Part shown: in pieces, positions 1 through 17,300 of the stretch
Layout: each line of letters starts with the position of its first letter
How positions within the stretch are numbered: the stretch's first letter is position 1
Assembly: GCA_038025085.1 (NCBI GenBank)
Contig: CM076142.1
Coordinates: 8,902,501-8,966,500 of the forward strand
Direction of reading: 5' to 3'
Length of the DNA: 64,000 nt
DNA from: Tetragonia tetragonoides
Lineage: Eukaryota > Streptophyta > Magnoliopsida > Caryophyllales > Aizoaceae
Made by a program: the position numbers and the translations under genes
Notes under the pieces: generated by a model
What the model saw: the letters and a program-made list of their open reading frames with translations, nothing else
The model's database searches: none
What the model was told of the DNA's origin: nothing

Positions 1-5548
<5,548 letters not shown>

Positions 5549-6045
5549 TTTGATTTTTTTCTTTATTTTTTTTCTGAAATTGGGGAAATGGGTTTTAGCA
5601 AGTGAGTGAGATTCGTCACTGGGTTTTTTCTTCCATCGAAGAGAGAGAAAGAGAAAGGGTAAAGGAAGGTGGTGGTGATCGTATTTGGGTCTTGTTCATT
5701 GGTGTGTGTTTGGGTTTTTGCCCTTTTTTTTACTAATTTTTTGCTCTGCCTCTTCTCTGTCTTTTAACAGAGGAGAGAGAAAGTGAGACGGAAAGGAAAG
5801 GAGAAAAAAAACAGGGGAAGGGTAAAGAGTGGATGAGTGTGTGTGTGGGAAGAGTGGGTTTTTATTCTCGGTTGTGGGGGGAGTGGGGGATTTTTCCTAT
5901 ATATACCCCATTTTTTGGACTTATTAACTACATTGCCATTTCATTAATGGATCTTTTCTTTTCTGTTTTTTTTTTTTTTTTTTGAATGAGAATTGTTTTG
6001 ATTTTATTCCATTTCCAAAGTAAAAGTTGTAAAAAAAAAAAAAAA
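5549..6045 (-). promoter_or_regulatory. REF6-like gene 5' leader and core promoter
   Basis: A TATATATA box lies at 5898-5905 (read on the minus strand), so transcription should start near 5870. That leaves a leader of about 320 nt that is CT-rich on the sense strand. Upstream of the TATA box only about 140 bp of host sequence, ending in poly-A/T tracts, separates it from the Pack-MULE border at 6046. The start site is inferred from TATA spacing only. Confidence 0.55.
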
Positions 6046-6411
6046 GGAGAATTCCAATTGGTGCCCTTTTATCATTGACTTGTCCAACTGGTGTCCCTAA
6101 CACAAAAAGAAATCCGGTTCGTGCCCCTTTACTTTTTAAAAGTCTATTCCGTGACCTTATTTTATGTTTTCCGTTACAGGTATCCGTTAATTGGTGACGT
6201 GTCAATGTTGAAAGAATTTTGGGTTTTTAGGGTCCATTTTCGACTAAAATAAACAGACCAAATTGCCCCTATCACTGTCAGGCAGCTTTTATCATTTTCC
6301 TCTCCCTCCATTGTTAAATCCAACCATCTTCATTGCTAATTTTGTTGTTTGAGTTAAAAAAAAAATGAAAATAAATTAAAATTCGTCTATTTTGGGCTCA
6401 CGTTTTTGCAG

Positions 6412-7747
6412 GTATCAATTAAAGACGAAACTTGATCAAATATCAGACCAGAAGACTTCCGATGAAGATGATATGCAATCTGACCTTTTCTCTCTCCTCC
6501 AAGCAGTGAGTAAGACCATGGTGCTCTGTGACAACTACGAGGATAGAAAAGAGGCAACCCAGTTGGTTGAAATTGACCTATTGTTTCAGAAATTGGATGA
6601 TCTCATTGAAAGGGCTGGTTTTGTTGTTGTTTCTGAAGATGCCCAGATTGAGAAACAGAGAAATTGGGGTGACCCAGTTGGGGAAATTGATGGAAAAAGT
6701 GGAATTAGTGATGGGATTTTGATGAAAAATGTGGAAGATGAAGATTTGAAAAGGGAATCTCTTGAGGGTTTGGTGATTGAGTCTTCTAGTGCACCTAAAG
6801 AATCTGCAGGTAAATACTTGGAATTTTTTTATTGTTAGCCAACATTCAATAAATTTGTCTTTCTGCATTGAATTTGGAAGTTGGTGAATCATGATAGGAA
6901 AACAATGGTTTGACTATTGCCTTTCAATTTGCTATTTTTGTGTGGTATAGATTGTTTGGGAAAACCAAATTAATCTCCAAGATTACTTATCAGGGAATTG
7001 TAGTTACATTTACAGACACCCCAAATGAGGAATGGAATAACAAAATGGAAGTTCCTCAAAATTGAAAATTTTGTCCATAGTATGATTTATGTTTAGTATA
7101 GTATGTGACAATAGCAAAGTTTGGGTTGAACTTAATTGAATTTGTTAATTGTTATAGGAGGAAGAGGAGACACTGAGAAAATGAATCTCATAGAAATGGC
7201 AGCTCTTTTTGAAAGCTATGCTAAAATTGGTGCATCAGTCCTTGATCTTCAAGGAAAATTATTGGACCAAATTGAGTGGCTTCCTTTATCCCTTGCTAAA
7301 TTGACGACTTTGACTGAAATAAACATATCTGAAAACCAAATTATGGCCCTTCCATCCAACCTCGGCGAGCTCCGTATGCTAAAGAAGTTTGACATCCATT
7401 CAAATCAATTAATAAACCTTCCAGGATCGATTGGGGAGCTTGTGAAGCTTAGTGATCTCGATCTTCATGCGAATAGGCTAAAATCCTTGCCAACTTCATT
7501 TGGGAATTTGGGAGGTCTAACCAACCTTGATTTGAGCTGTAATTTGTTCATCCAGTTGCCTGATTCAATCGGCAATTTGAGTTCATTGGAGAAGTTAAAT
7601 CTTGAAATGAATGACCTCGAAGAGCTGCCTTATACTATTGGTTCATGCACATCACTCTTGGAGTTGAGATTAGATTTCAATCGGCTAAAGGCCCTTCCTG
7701 AGGCAATTGGAAACCTTGGAAATCTACAGATTTTGACCCTCCGCTAG
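6412..7747 (+). pseudogene. captured fragment of a PIRL4/5-type leucine-rich repeat gene
   Basis: Two exons are recognisable: 6412-6809 (after TTTTGCAG, before GTAAATAC) and 7158 to about 7747 (after GTTATAG). They splice in frame. Exon 1 encodes an acidic helical stretch (FQKLDDLIERAGFVV); exon 2 encodes about eight LRRs of the LPxxxGxLxxLxxLDLxxN type (LPDSIGNLSSLEKLNL). This matches plant intracellular Ras-group-related LRR proteins. The normal N-terminus and the last repeats and C-terminus are missing, and the frame stops right after ILTLR where PIRL similarity ends at the capture border. No initiating ATG is needed or seen at the left border. It is most likely non-functional, although a chimeric transcript is possible. 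Confidence 0.85.
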
Positions 7748-7759
7748 ATGATGATTCTG

Positions 7760-8069
7760 AGCTAAACGTTCTCGGAAATTTGTGGGGCGAAACGTTTCCG
7801 GGAAAATTGAATATCGTAGAATCGTGGGGGAGAAGGGATGAGGATGATAGGAGAGAGAGTGAGTGAGATTGGAGATGGCAATTTGGAGGAGAGAGAATGG
7901 AGATTGATCGAAGATTATTGGGGATGATTGAAGAGAATTGACGACATCGCCATAGTTTGTTGAGGGACATGATTTGCCAAGAGGTTTTTGCAGAGGTTTT
8001 GGTTAAGGAGAGAGAAAATGGAGTATTTTGTTTATATTCTGGGTTTTTGCAGACGTTTAAAGATGGCAT
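7760..8069 (-). pseudogene. captured 5' fragment with a mitochondrial-type presequence
   Basis: An open frame on the minus strand reads MSLNKLWRCRQFSSI and later FPRTFSSESSSSGG. Arg/Ser-rich, acid-poor sequence ending in RTFSSES is typical of plant mitochondrial targeting peptides, for example in PPR and metabolic proteins. It abuts the PIRL fragment tail to tail inside the Pack-MULE, so it looks like a second captured gene end. The donor gene cannot be named. Confidence 0.5.
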
Positions 8070-8304
8070 CCTTGCGTTTTAGTAAGGGTAAAATTGACAA
8101 TGTAAAAATTGTCTAACGGAAAATAAAAAATAAGGTCACCGAGTAGACTTTTAAAAAGTAAAGGGGCACGGACCGGACTTCTTTCTGTGTTAGGGGCACC
8201 AGTTGGACAAGTCAATAGTAAAAGGGCACCAATTGGAATTCCCCAAAAAAAAAAAATACTAAAATGCCATATCTGTAATGTGGCCTATCAAAAAAAAAGT
8301 CCAT

Positions 8305-8618
8305 AGAGGTGTGTGGTTCTAGCGCGGTGGCGCGATCTCTCAATTTCGTAGCCTTGTCGCGAGATTGAATCCTTATCTATCTCCTTCCTTTGCTAATTAG
8401 TAACTCTTTCCTTCGCTTGTAATGACTATAAAGCCATATATAATATGGGACTAGTATTAGAGATTGTATATATGTGGGTTTGGGTTGAACTTGAGGTGAG
8501 CTTGGAATTACTTTTTGATAGGTGGACTTACAATCAGTTTGGATCAGTTAGCAGATTTGGCTTATATAAATTTATTATGATGAAAATTGTATGTGTTTGC
8601 ACCTTTTCAGGGAGAAAT
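8305..8618 (+). repeat. tandem unit A, tRNA/SINE-like head
   Basis: The unit starts AGAGGTGTGTGGTTCTAGCG and runs to GGGAGAAATAG. It is repeated immediately downstream as unit B. The head has a possible Pol III A box (TAGCGCGGTGG) and B box (GAGATTGAATCC) about 40 bp apart, suggesting a tRNA-derived SINE, but no poly-A or TTG tail was recognised. Confidence 0.55.
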
Positions 8619-8713
8619 AGAGGTATGAGGTTCTAGCGCGGTGGCGCGGTCTTTCGATGTTGTGGGCTTGTCTGGGGATCATATCCTCATCTACCCCCTC
8701 CCCTACTACTAAT

Positions 8714-9829
8714 CGGAATTGCTTAACGTAAATACTAAATTACTGAACGCAAAACTTTTTGTCACAATACTTCCCGAAACACCCTTTTTACTAACCCTGC
8801 TCTTTTCTTTCCTTGTACTCCTTTTGCTCTCTGATATCTTTCACCATATTCATAGTAAAAGATTGACTAAATCACCATGGAGTAACCTAATTGTTTTGGA
8901 ATTAAATGATTATACAAATTTACAATTTTATTTCTATTTAATTTCTACGTTGTTTGACTTTAGGCTTTATATCTTTAGGATGTTCTTCATTTCTTTATGG
9001 GTGTTTGAGGGATGAGAAGGTGAATTGTTGAATACCAAATTGGATTGGTTAGTTGTCTTTCTGGACTGCAATCATGGTCAGTCAGGTGGCAAGGGAACGA
9101 TGTTGTGGTCACGTTGACGACGGCGATAGAAGAAAACTACCGATGGTTTCGCGATGGCTGTAAGAGAGGTCGGGGTCGAAAGTAGTACAAATAGGAGGGT
9201 CCGGCCTAAAGCAACCCTTCTGACGACCGTCAAGTGGGTGGTTGGAGTTTCGGCAGTCTCCGGCGAGACCAAGACAAAGTGAGCATAAGAGTGCAAGGGA
9301 TGTGTGCGGCTGAGCAATGTGCACTGAATGAGAGCAATCAATTGTTTGTTGTTTACACAAATTTTTTTGAGCCAGTTTACTACTCCCTCTGTCTCAAAAA
9401 AACCCGAACCTTTGTTTTTTCACAGTCTTCAAGACACCACTTTGACCGTAAATAACTACAATTATATGAATATATAAATCATAACAATACGACTTTTTGA
9501 AAGTACTTTTAAAAATGAATCTAACAAAAGTATTTTCATAATATGAATCTTTATATATATTCATATTGTTAAGTTTGACCTTCAAAAAGCAAATGTTCGG
9601 GTGTTTTTGAGACGGAGGGAGTATTTGTTATTTGTTTTTTGATTGAATGCAAATTTTGATAATTTGGGGTTTCGTTTCTGGGTAAAATCAAGAGTTTCTT
9701 AGATACAAAAGATGGAGACGGCAAGGGAGGAAAAGAGAGAGAGTAGAAGCATTGTGTTATTATGTGAGGGGTAATTGCGGAAGAAAGATTTGTGTTTAGT
9801 AATTTGGGGATTTACATTTAGCAACCCCC
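8714..9829. mobile_element. 8-bp-TSD TIR element, hAT-like, inserted in unit B
   Basis: The ends are imperfect inverted repeats: CGGAATTGCTTAACGTAAAT at the left and, reverse-complemented from the right, GGGGGTTGCTAAATGTAAAT. Similarity extends about 60 bp. A perfect 8-bp duplication CTACTAAT flanks it (8706-8713 and 9830-9837), as expected for hAT elements. There is no transposase ORF. A related copy lies at 59161-60097. A Stowaway MITE is nested inside. Confidence 0.75.
9383..9621. mobile_element. Stowaway MITE
   Basis: Terminal repeats CTCCCTCTGTCTCAAAAA and, at the other end, TTTTTGAGACGGAGGGAG are flanked by TA on both sides (9381-9382, 9622-9623). This is the canonical Tc1/mariner Stowaway signature (CTCCCTCCGTCCC, TA target). 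Length is 239 bp with an AT-rich interior. Confidence 0.92.
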
Positions 9830-10082
9830 CTACTAATTAATAACGGCCCTATTTCCTTGTAATGACTATAAAGCAGGGGCCCACCTCCCAAAAAAAAGTG
9901 TATAATGTGGAACTAGTATTAGAGATTGTGCATATGTGGATTTGGGTCGAACCTGAGATGAATTTGGAATTACTTTTTGATATGTGGACTTACAAGCAGT
10001 TTGGATCAACTAACGGATTTGGCTTATATAAATTTATTATGGAAAAAATTGTATGTGTTTATAACTTTTCGGGGAGAAATAG

Positions 10083-11351
10083 GTTGTCTCATACATTATT
10101 ATTAATATGTACAATGAAGAGATTTTCATATACAAAGTCTCCTTATGATATAATTAAGAAAATAATGTTCAGTAGGTTCAGATAGATCCAGGAGACCATT
10201 TAATGACAAAAATTCTTGAAAACAAAAGGAAATTTGGATTTACATAGTAGTAATCGTACCCCTTCTCCATGACTTTTAGTCTTCCTCATTTAGACGCTAA
10301 ACAGGTGGGACTTGCCTATATATCCACCACCATCACAGGAGAGTCTTACTTTAACGGTAAGATAGAATATGTTTTAATTCAAAGGGTGCTATCAATGATG
10401 CATTCAACTAGTCGATAATTGTAAATTATCAAAAAAAAAAAAAAAGTCGATGATGTTATTATCGTAAAACTAAAAAGTAAATATTTCAACTGATAGATGT
10501 GTTGGTCACATGACTCATCTCAAAAATTTTGCAATATTTAGATATCAAGTGATACTTTAGCAATTGTTTTTAATATGTAGTGTAAATTTGATTATCAAAC
10601 TACAGATTCAAATTTGAACTTCCATTTTCATGAAATTTTAAGTCAAGGATTTCCACAATTACACTCTTTACTAAAATTGTACACATGTTTCGTTTGTGCT
10701 TCGAACCATCTGTAGTGATTTATCTATTCTTACAACTCTAGTTTTGATCTCCTTGAGTCATTGAGTGATACTTTTCTGCAGATTGACTTCATATGCTTTA
10801 TGGCTGCACACGAGAATTTTTTTCAACATTAGCAAGGAGGGGCTTACGATTTGGGAGATAAAGAGGGGATCAAAGCTGCAAACCGTGAGAATTGAACCTA
10901 TATCTCGTGCGTGGAAGGTGGGAGTTGTACCACCACAACACCCTCCCGATTCTCCAATGCATAAAGAGGATTACCATTTGATTTGAAATTATACTTTTGA
11001 ACAATTTTGTAGCTCAAGCTTGTATACTTTCTCCCACGCACTGTCATCTGTCAGGGGTTCGATTCATGGCAATTACATTTTCTTTATGGTGGGAACTGCA
11101 AGGAATGAAAGAAAACATCTGCATGGAAACAACGCCATGCATAAGGATAAGATCAACACATTCATCACTAATGCAACTGCTGGCTCTGCTGCCCCAGGAC
11201 CAATAGCGGAATCAAGGTCATTGGAAACTCTTCAAATCCAGTGAACAGCACTCATTGGACGATTAGTGATTGTGATCTAGCTCTAGTAGCTCAAATACAT
11301 ACATTTCAGGGATAGACGCCATTCCCAAGTCCAAGGATATATACTACAATG
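10083..11351. other. intergenic; possible tRNA-derived SINE remnants
   Basis: No host gene is visible. Two short stretches resemble Pol III promoters. Around 10880-10960 on the minus strand there is GGTTCAATTCTCACG (B-box-like) with TGTGGTGGTAC upstream. At 11008-11066 on the plus strand there is TAGCTCAAGCTTG followed by GGGGTTCGATTCATGG. Both may be degraded SINE heads; the identification is weak. The APE1L 3' UTR should occupy the right end. Confidence 0.35.
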
Positions 11352-14300
11352 TTAATTGGAAGCTCCATTCTGGGTTAAATCAGGGATACTTGGTGCAAAC
11401 TCGAGAGACACTGGGCAATGATCACTTCCATAGAAACCTGGACATAAAATAACTGTGAGTACAATAAGCTACACATTAAATGTTTTAAAGTCCAAACTGC
11501 ATGAAGAAGCTCGTTTTCCTTTGTCAAAGTTTCACTTGTTTCTTTCACTATTCTTTTCTTGTTGCCTCAATTCCACTTTCAAACAAAATGGTAAATGGCT
11601 TTCACTGAGGCCAAACTCTTCTGCACAACTTTTGTGTAACATAATATGCGTCACTCTCATCATGGTTGAGGAAAATGATATCACAACTTTTGTAGCATAT
11701 GTATGATGGTGGAAAAAATGCATATATAAACTAATGAGAGAGAATGACACTAGTTCTGAACTTGTGATACACAAAAGTAGAATAGAAGATTTGCTTTGTA
11801 AAATTTCATATATAGCAAAGTTATCATGCTAATTATCCATCCTGTCCTCTTTTAAAATGCATGCCATGAAGAAGTCATACGCATTCATTATCTTATGTGT
11901 GGAGGGTTATAAGAAACAGAACATAGCACACCTTCTAATTCAATACCATGACCGTGCATCTCACAGGAAACTATCCGGTCCTTCAGCTTTTCTGACACTA
12001 AAAAGTAATCTATCCTCATTCTTTTACCTCGATACCTGCAGTATTTGCATGAACAAGTTATCAAGCGCTAAAAAGTAACAAACAATTAGTTATGCAAGTT
12101 ATTGGATGTACTACAATATTTATAATTCAATGAGTGGTCTCTTACTTTCCAATTGGGTTTCCGGACCATGAGAAGCCACGCTCCATGTCCTTTTCCTTGT
12201 GCAGAAATCTATACGCATCTATTAGTTTTCCCCTGCAACATGACAAACATAAGTCAGATGATTTTTTGATCAAGCAAAAGTAGTAAAGCTCCACTACATG
12301 TTCTTCGTGCACTTGGGCTAACGAATTCAGAGAATGCTACAGTTACCACGTCAATTATTATGTGCTGAGAAGATGACACACTTTGTTATTCTTACACTCA
12401 ACAAACGGAAAGAGATCGATGATATCATTAGTAAAGGAAGAGAGAAAGTAGCATATCACCACTTCATCGAATGCAAACTCATTGCGGAATGACTGTTAAG
12501 CTATGCTTCTATTGGATAGAACTGTATTTCAGTTTTTCCACTTACAGAATTGGAAATGATGACATTGCATAACTAGTCCGAATCCATTTCTAAAAGTGTT
12601 AACCATGGCAGTTAGCAGGATCTTTAGTAGAAAATTCACTACACAACTCCTGATCGGGCTAAGAAATGGTTTGTGAGGCTGGGGTTGGGAATTGACACAG
12701 ATCTTTGACTGTTGACATTATCAGCAATTCAGCAGACGGGTTAATTGAATAATTGGACAATAATATATGATAACCAAGTTACGATAAAAAAATAAAAAAT
12801 AAAAAAATGATAACCAAGTTTCTTGTATATGATGAATCTGGTGTTTACTAAATGAAAGACAGGACAACCCACAACACTGACCTCTTCACGAATTCCTACA
12901 TTACCCAAACGTTCGAAAGCCTCTCAATTAGGCAACTAGTTAGGGCTAAGGCTGCGTATATATGGACCTCCCCAGAGCCCGCCTACAGTGAGATACGTCC
13001 TAAGTAGTTGTTAAACACTCCCAATAATAATTTTTTATTACAGCATGTTAACCGACATAACATCAATATTAAGCTAGACGACGAACTTGTTAAAAATCAA
13101 AACACACTGCTTACTCTCTCAATATGCCACCAAAACGCTTCCTTTCAGATACTGTAAACCCAGGTTGCCCACAATCCTGTCAGCAAACAAGAGGGGAGCC
13201 AGGTCAAAATGCAGCAGCTTCTATCAAAATAGAATAGCCTTAGACTATATACACCAGTTCCACTTGCCTGTCCTTCAGGCTTGAGCATAAGAACACAAGG
13301 CCTGGAAACAAATTTATGCACTAAAATACCCACAGTTACCTGTGTACATACTTTGAATTAAGAGCATCACCTCTTTATTGGGAGGAACATAGCCATTCAT
13401 TTTTGCAGAAGCAAAGAATTCTGGATGACTCACATCAATATCTTCATGGCTGCAGCAAATTCATGGAGAGGGTAAATAACAATTAAATTTTTCTAAACAA
13501 TCACATTAATGAATTCAGTAACTCCTAGAAGAAAGATGTTCTACAAAACACAGGTCAAATCACTCTGTCATAAACCCGATGATTCGTACTACCCATTTTG
13601 TTAGATGATCTTCTTCATTACTGCTGCAACCATTCAGTAGATGAAAGACTCATGCCAGCTCCAGAATAAGTGACTAACTTGTCAAATCCCTACATTTTAT
13701 AATGCAAGAAGCATGACAATACGGTCCATACCACACCATAACCTTTCTGTTTTTTCTGTTATTTTTGGCAGTCAGATTAAAATAGCCTTAAGGTAAGTAT
13801 ATTACAATCAATAAGTACCGTCAACGGTCAACCTAAATCATTGCTAAACCAGTTTGTTTGAAGCTCCAGTGATCAGCAACTTCACACCAATCCAATGTCA
13901 TAGTTTGATCAAACTCTTCATGTCCATCTATTGTTAAAGGAGATAAAACAAGCACCTCATATGAGATTTTAAAGCAAGTGATCGTCAAATCAGAATACTT
14001 TCTCCCGACTTTGTACGTTGGGGATTATGTAAATCATATACCTTGGGGATTATAAAAAGACACTAATGTTAACTCTTTGGCATTTTTCTTTCCTGGTGTT
14101 TTCTGATATACTGATGTTGCTTGTCTAGCGGTGTATGTATCATTGTGTCTAGACACTATAACTTAGGAGTTTCAGTGTTGAATAATGAGTATATCTAAGT
14201 GTCGTTTCTTACATTGTAATAAGCTTCAGCAGCTTTTCATAATTAATGGAAAGTCTCCAATGACCAAAAAGAAATTTTAAACTTGCCATAACAGAATCAA

Positions 14301-17300
14301 ATCCTGATTATTAAATGTACTTTTTGCCAAGGCTGAAAGACAATAAGCTGGTGGGGGCATACACACTTAGGACTGCCGTGTATGCATTACTACTTCTGAC
14401 ATTTGAGGAGGTATCCATTTCTATTCATGTTCCAAAATTTCCATCTTTTGTATCCAGGTCTCACTGTGTCCACCATTTCCAGTGGAGCCAAAAGTTTCAC
14501 TACATTTTTTGGCTTCGGAACATAATGGACTAAAGCAAAATGGCTCATTAGACTGTCAGCACTTCTTATTTATTGTCAAGTTGCCGATGGTCGTCGCACA
14601 TCGGATCTCGGGTCAAACGGAAACAACCTTGGGAATTCTCTTGCCTGATAGAGGTAACAGCTGTTATAACACATTACTTTAATGCTAGGATAGCAATCGC
14701 CAACGATGAAGAGGGAAAGAATATTTAACCCAGCTTGGTAAGCCTACTTCTTATCTACGAAGCTGCATAAATCAGTAGGCTTTTCTCTCTACCAGACAAC
14801 ACAATTTAGTTTGACTTGACTCTGATTATTATCTTTCACAACGTATGATCAATGTCTTAACCACAGATATTAGCTCAAGTTCTTCTGAAAACCATTAGTC
14901 TGGTGGCATCACATATTGATCTATACGCTTTTACATTCTATTTGTAGCATCAACAGTCAAAACTGAATGAAATCAACATATGAACATGAACAGGTTCATA
15001 AGAAGCTACCTCACATTCAAATCGCCAGACCAGATTAGTGGCTTATCAGATAGTTGCAACACCAAGTCCAACATCTTCTTATCCCATTTTCTTCTCCTTA
15101 TAAATGAGGTTTCCTCCTCTTTCCAACCATTGTTAGGAACATACGTATTTAGAAAGCGTATTGTCTCAAATTCAGCCAATATTAAGCGGCCATCAGGTTC
15201 ATGCTTCTTCCCTACAGAATGCAAAAAAAAGAGTTGATATATCAATTTTCTATTTCATGAATGAGAAAGTGGCAAATGTGCATCACTCTTTTGAATATCA
15301 TATGAGTAAAAGTTCTTTTTCAGTTGTCCTCCATTCTTCAGGGACAAAATTGATAGATGATTCACATCTATGAACTATAGCTACAAAAATTAAAGACAAA
15401 AAGGATGTCTAGGGAGAAGAGAATACGTTACATTGTATGAAGGGTATTTGAGGGAGAAGAAATCAAGAATGACAGGAGAAATCAGAGAGGTGCAGATAAA
15501 GGAATTGAATGCAGTAAAAAAGAGATTTTAGGGATAAATTAACAAATGAATATGAAGCTGACATCTTTCATTCTTTTCTAAAAAACGCTGAGCAAATAGT
15601 AATCAACATTCAGCTTGCAACAAAGCATTACAAAGAAATCTTAGTATATAAACAGCCACTGAGATACCTATGAATTTTTTCAACTCAGTGCGACATGGCC
15701 TTGAAATAAATAACAGATCAGTTCTGCCATATAACACAGATAACTACACCTGCTGTGCTACTTCACAATGATTTCTATGGAGGACAAATATTCATAAAAT
15801 TGAGTTAGACTTCGCAGAATGAGAATGTTGCCACTGATACATGCTTATAGAAGAACTAAGGAAAGGTTAAAGATGAAGTAGAGGGAGAAAAATGGTGTGA
15901 TCCTTATGGAAGAAATACAAGAGACTTCTACAATTGTTCATCATTAGTATAACGCCCAGGCAAGGAGGGCTAAGGCATACGGGATGCAAGATACTGAGTT
16001 TTTTTTTTTTTTTGGATACGAAAGATATTGAGTTTTAAAAGGGTGAAAAGAAGTTAAGAGCGTAATGTCTTATCCTCCACAAGATATCGACCTGTACATG
16101 ACTGAACATAAACGATATACATATATAGCCTGGTGGCCCTGACCTACGGGGGAAAAAAATTTTGTTTGGCAGAGGTTTGGCTTCAAAGAAACTGAATATG
16201 CCGTGAAAATTAGAGTCATATTATCTAAGTAATACATCTTGTAGATAGAAAAAAGAAAAGCTTATTTAGAAGTATTCAAGGGAATCTTGGAATAAGTCTC
16301 ATAGGAAAGTAAATAGAAAAAATAATTAGAAAATCAACTACATCTAAAATGCATGCTTGTGTCTGTGCACTTCATAGTCATCATTAATTTGATTTCCACC
16401 CACATCCCCACCACAATGATTAACAGTCTTGTCAGACAACAACCGCCCAGTAAGTATCCCGCCGAGGGTGGAGTCTGCGGAGGTCCAGATGTACGCAGCC
16501 TTACCCCTGACTAGTCGCCTAGTAGAGAGGTTGTTTCCGAAGGACCCACGAAAACAGTTTTGAATTTTAGAAAATAGTTTGCAATAGATGAAATATATAT
16601 AAACAGAAAAAAAGTGAATGAAAGGATGCATGCCTTAGGAATGAAAATCTAGAAGTACTGAATTCCATACCCTATTCCTCATTATTTCAGTGCTTTGAAT
16701 TCTAATCAGAAATCCCCAACACTTGGCCTAATATTCGATAAAAGTTGAACTGAAAATATGTAAAACCATTAGAAAATGATCCCCAAAAAATTTCCACTGC
16801 ATAAAATAACTCCTCTCCATATAGAATGAACGCACTGTACTTCCACATATCCTACTTAGCTCTTATTTCTTTTGGATAAAACCATCCGAAGGCAAATAAC
16901 TTCAAACTCAAAGTTTAGAAATCAATTCACATCACACTAAACATTCACAAAAGGTCCTACATTTCGGTCATAATCTCACCAATCAAATAAAAAATCTACC
17001 TCCTAACTAAATTCACGCTCATTAAATTGACAATCAAAGTGGTTCTCAATCCCACTAAATCAAGTGGCTCAAATAGGAAATCTTATCAATACATCACAAC
17101 AGAGGAACAACATAAATCTTATAAGAAAATCGCTCAAATGCCCAAGCAAAGAGAAAATAATATCACTATCCTACAACTAGATTTGTTTCAGTTTGTCTTT
17201 CCACCACCATCGTTTACCAAACCTCAAAATCCACATGCACTAAAGCCCCCAAAAACTTGTAAAAACTCTATTTTTCCAAGCAGATCCCGTTATTATTTAG

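Larger units (their letters stand above)
6046..8244. mobile_element. Pack-MULE-type element with about 131-bp terminal inverted repeats
   Basis: Positions 6046-6176 and 8114-8244 are near-identical inverted repeats. Both begin with GAATTCCAATTGGTGCCC, shortly inside the end, and both end at CCGTTA. The flanks are poly-A on both sides (6037-6045 and 8245-8253), which fits a 9-bp A-only target duplication but cannot prove it. Long TIRs plus captured host exons are the mark of Pack-MULEs. No transposase is present. It carries a PIRL gene fragment on the plus strand and a likely mitochondrial presequence fragment on the minus strand. Confidence 0.85.
8619..10082 (+). repeat. tandem unit B, interrupted by a transposon
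   Basis: The second copy of the unit starts AGAGGTATGAGGTTCTAGCG. It is interrupted after position 8713 and resumes at about 9838, ending GGGGAGAAATAG at 10082. Without the insert it would be about 340 bp, close to unit A. Segments 8414-8618 and 9856-10082 align almost base for base (TGTAATGACTATAAAGC, GGATTTGGCTTATATAAATT-like). Confidence 0.65.

Noticed and set aside
6392..6838. PIRL fragment as an intact gene starting at 6392
   Set aside because: The frame opens with TTG in intron-like sequence; a real acceptor lies at 6411, and the gene lacks its N-terminus and last repeats.
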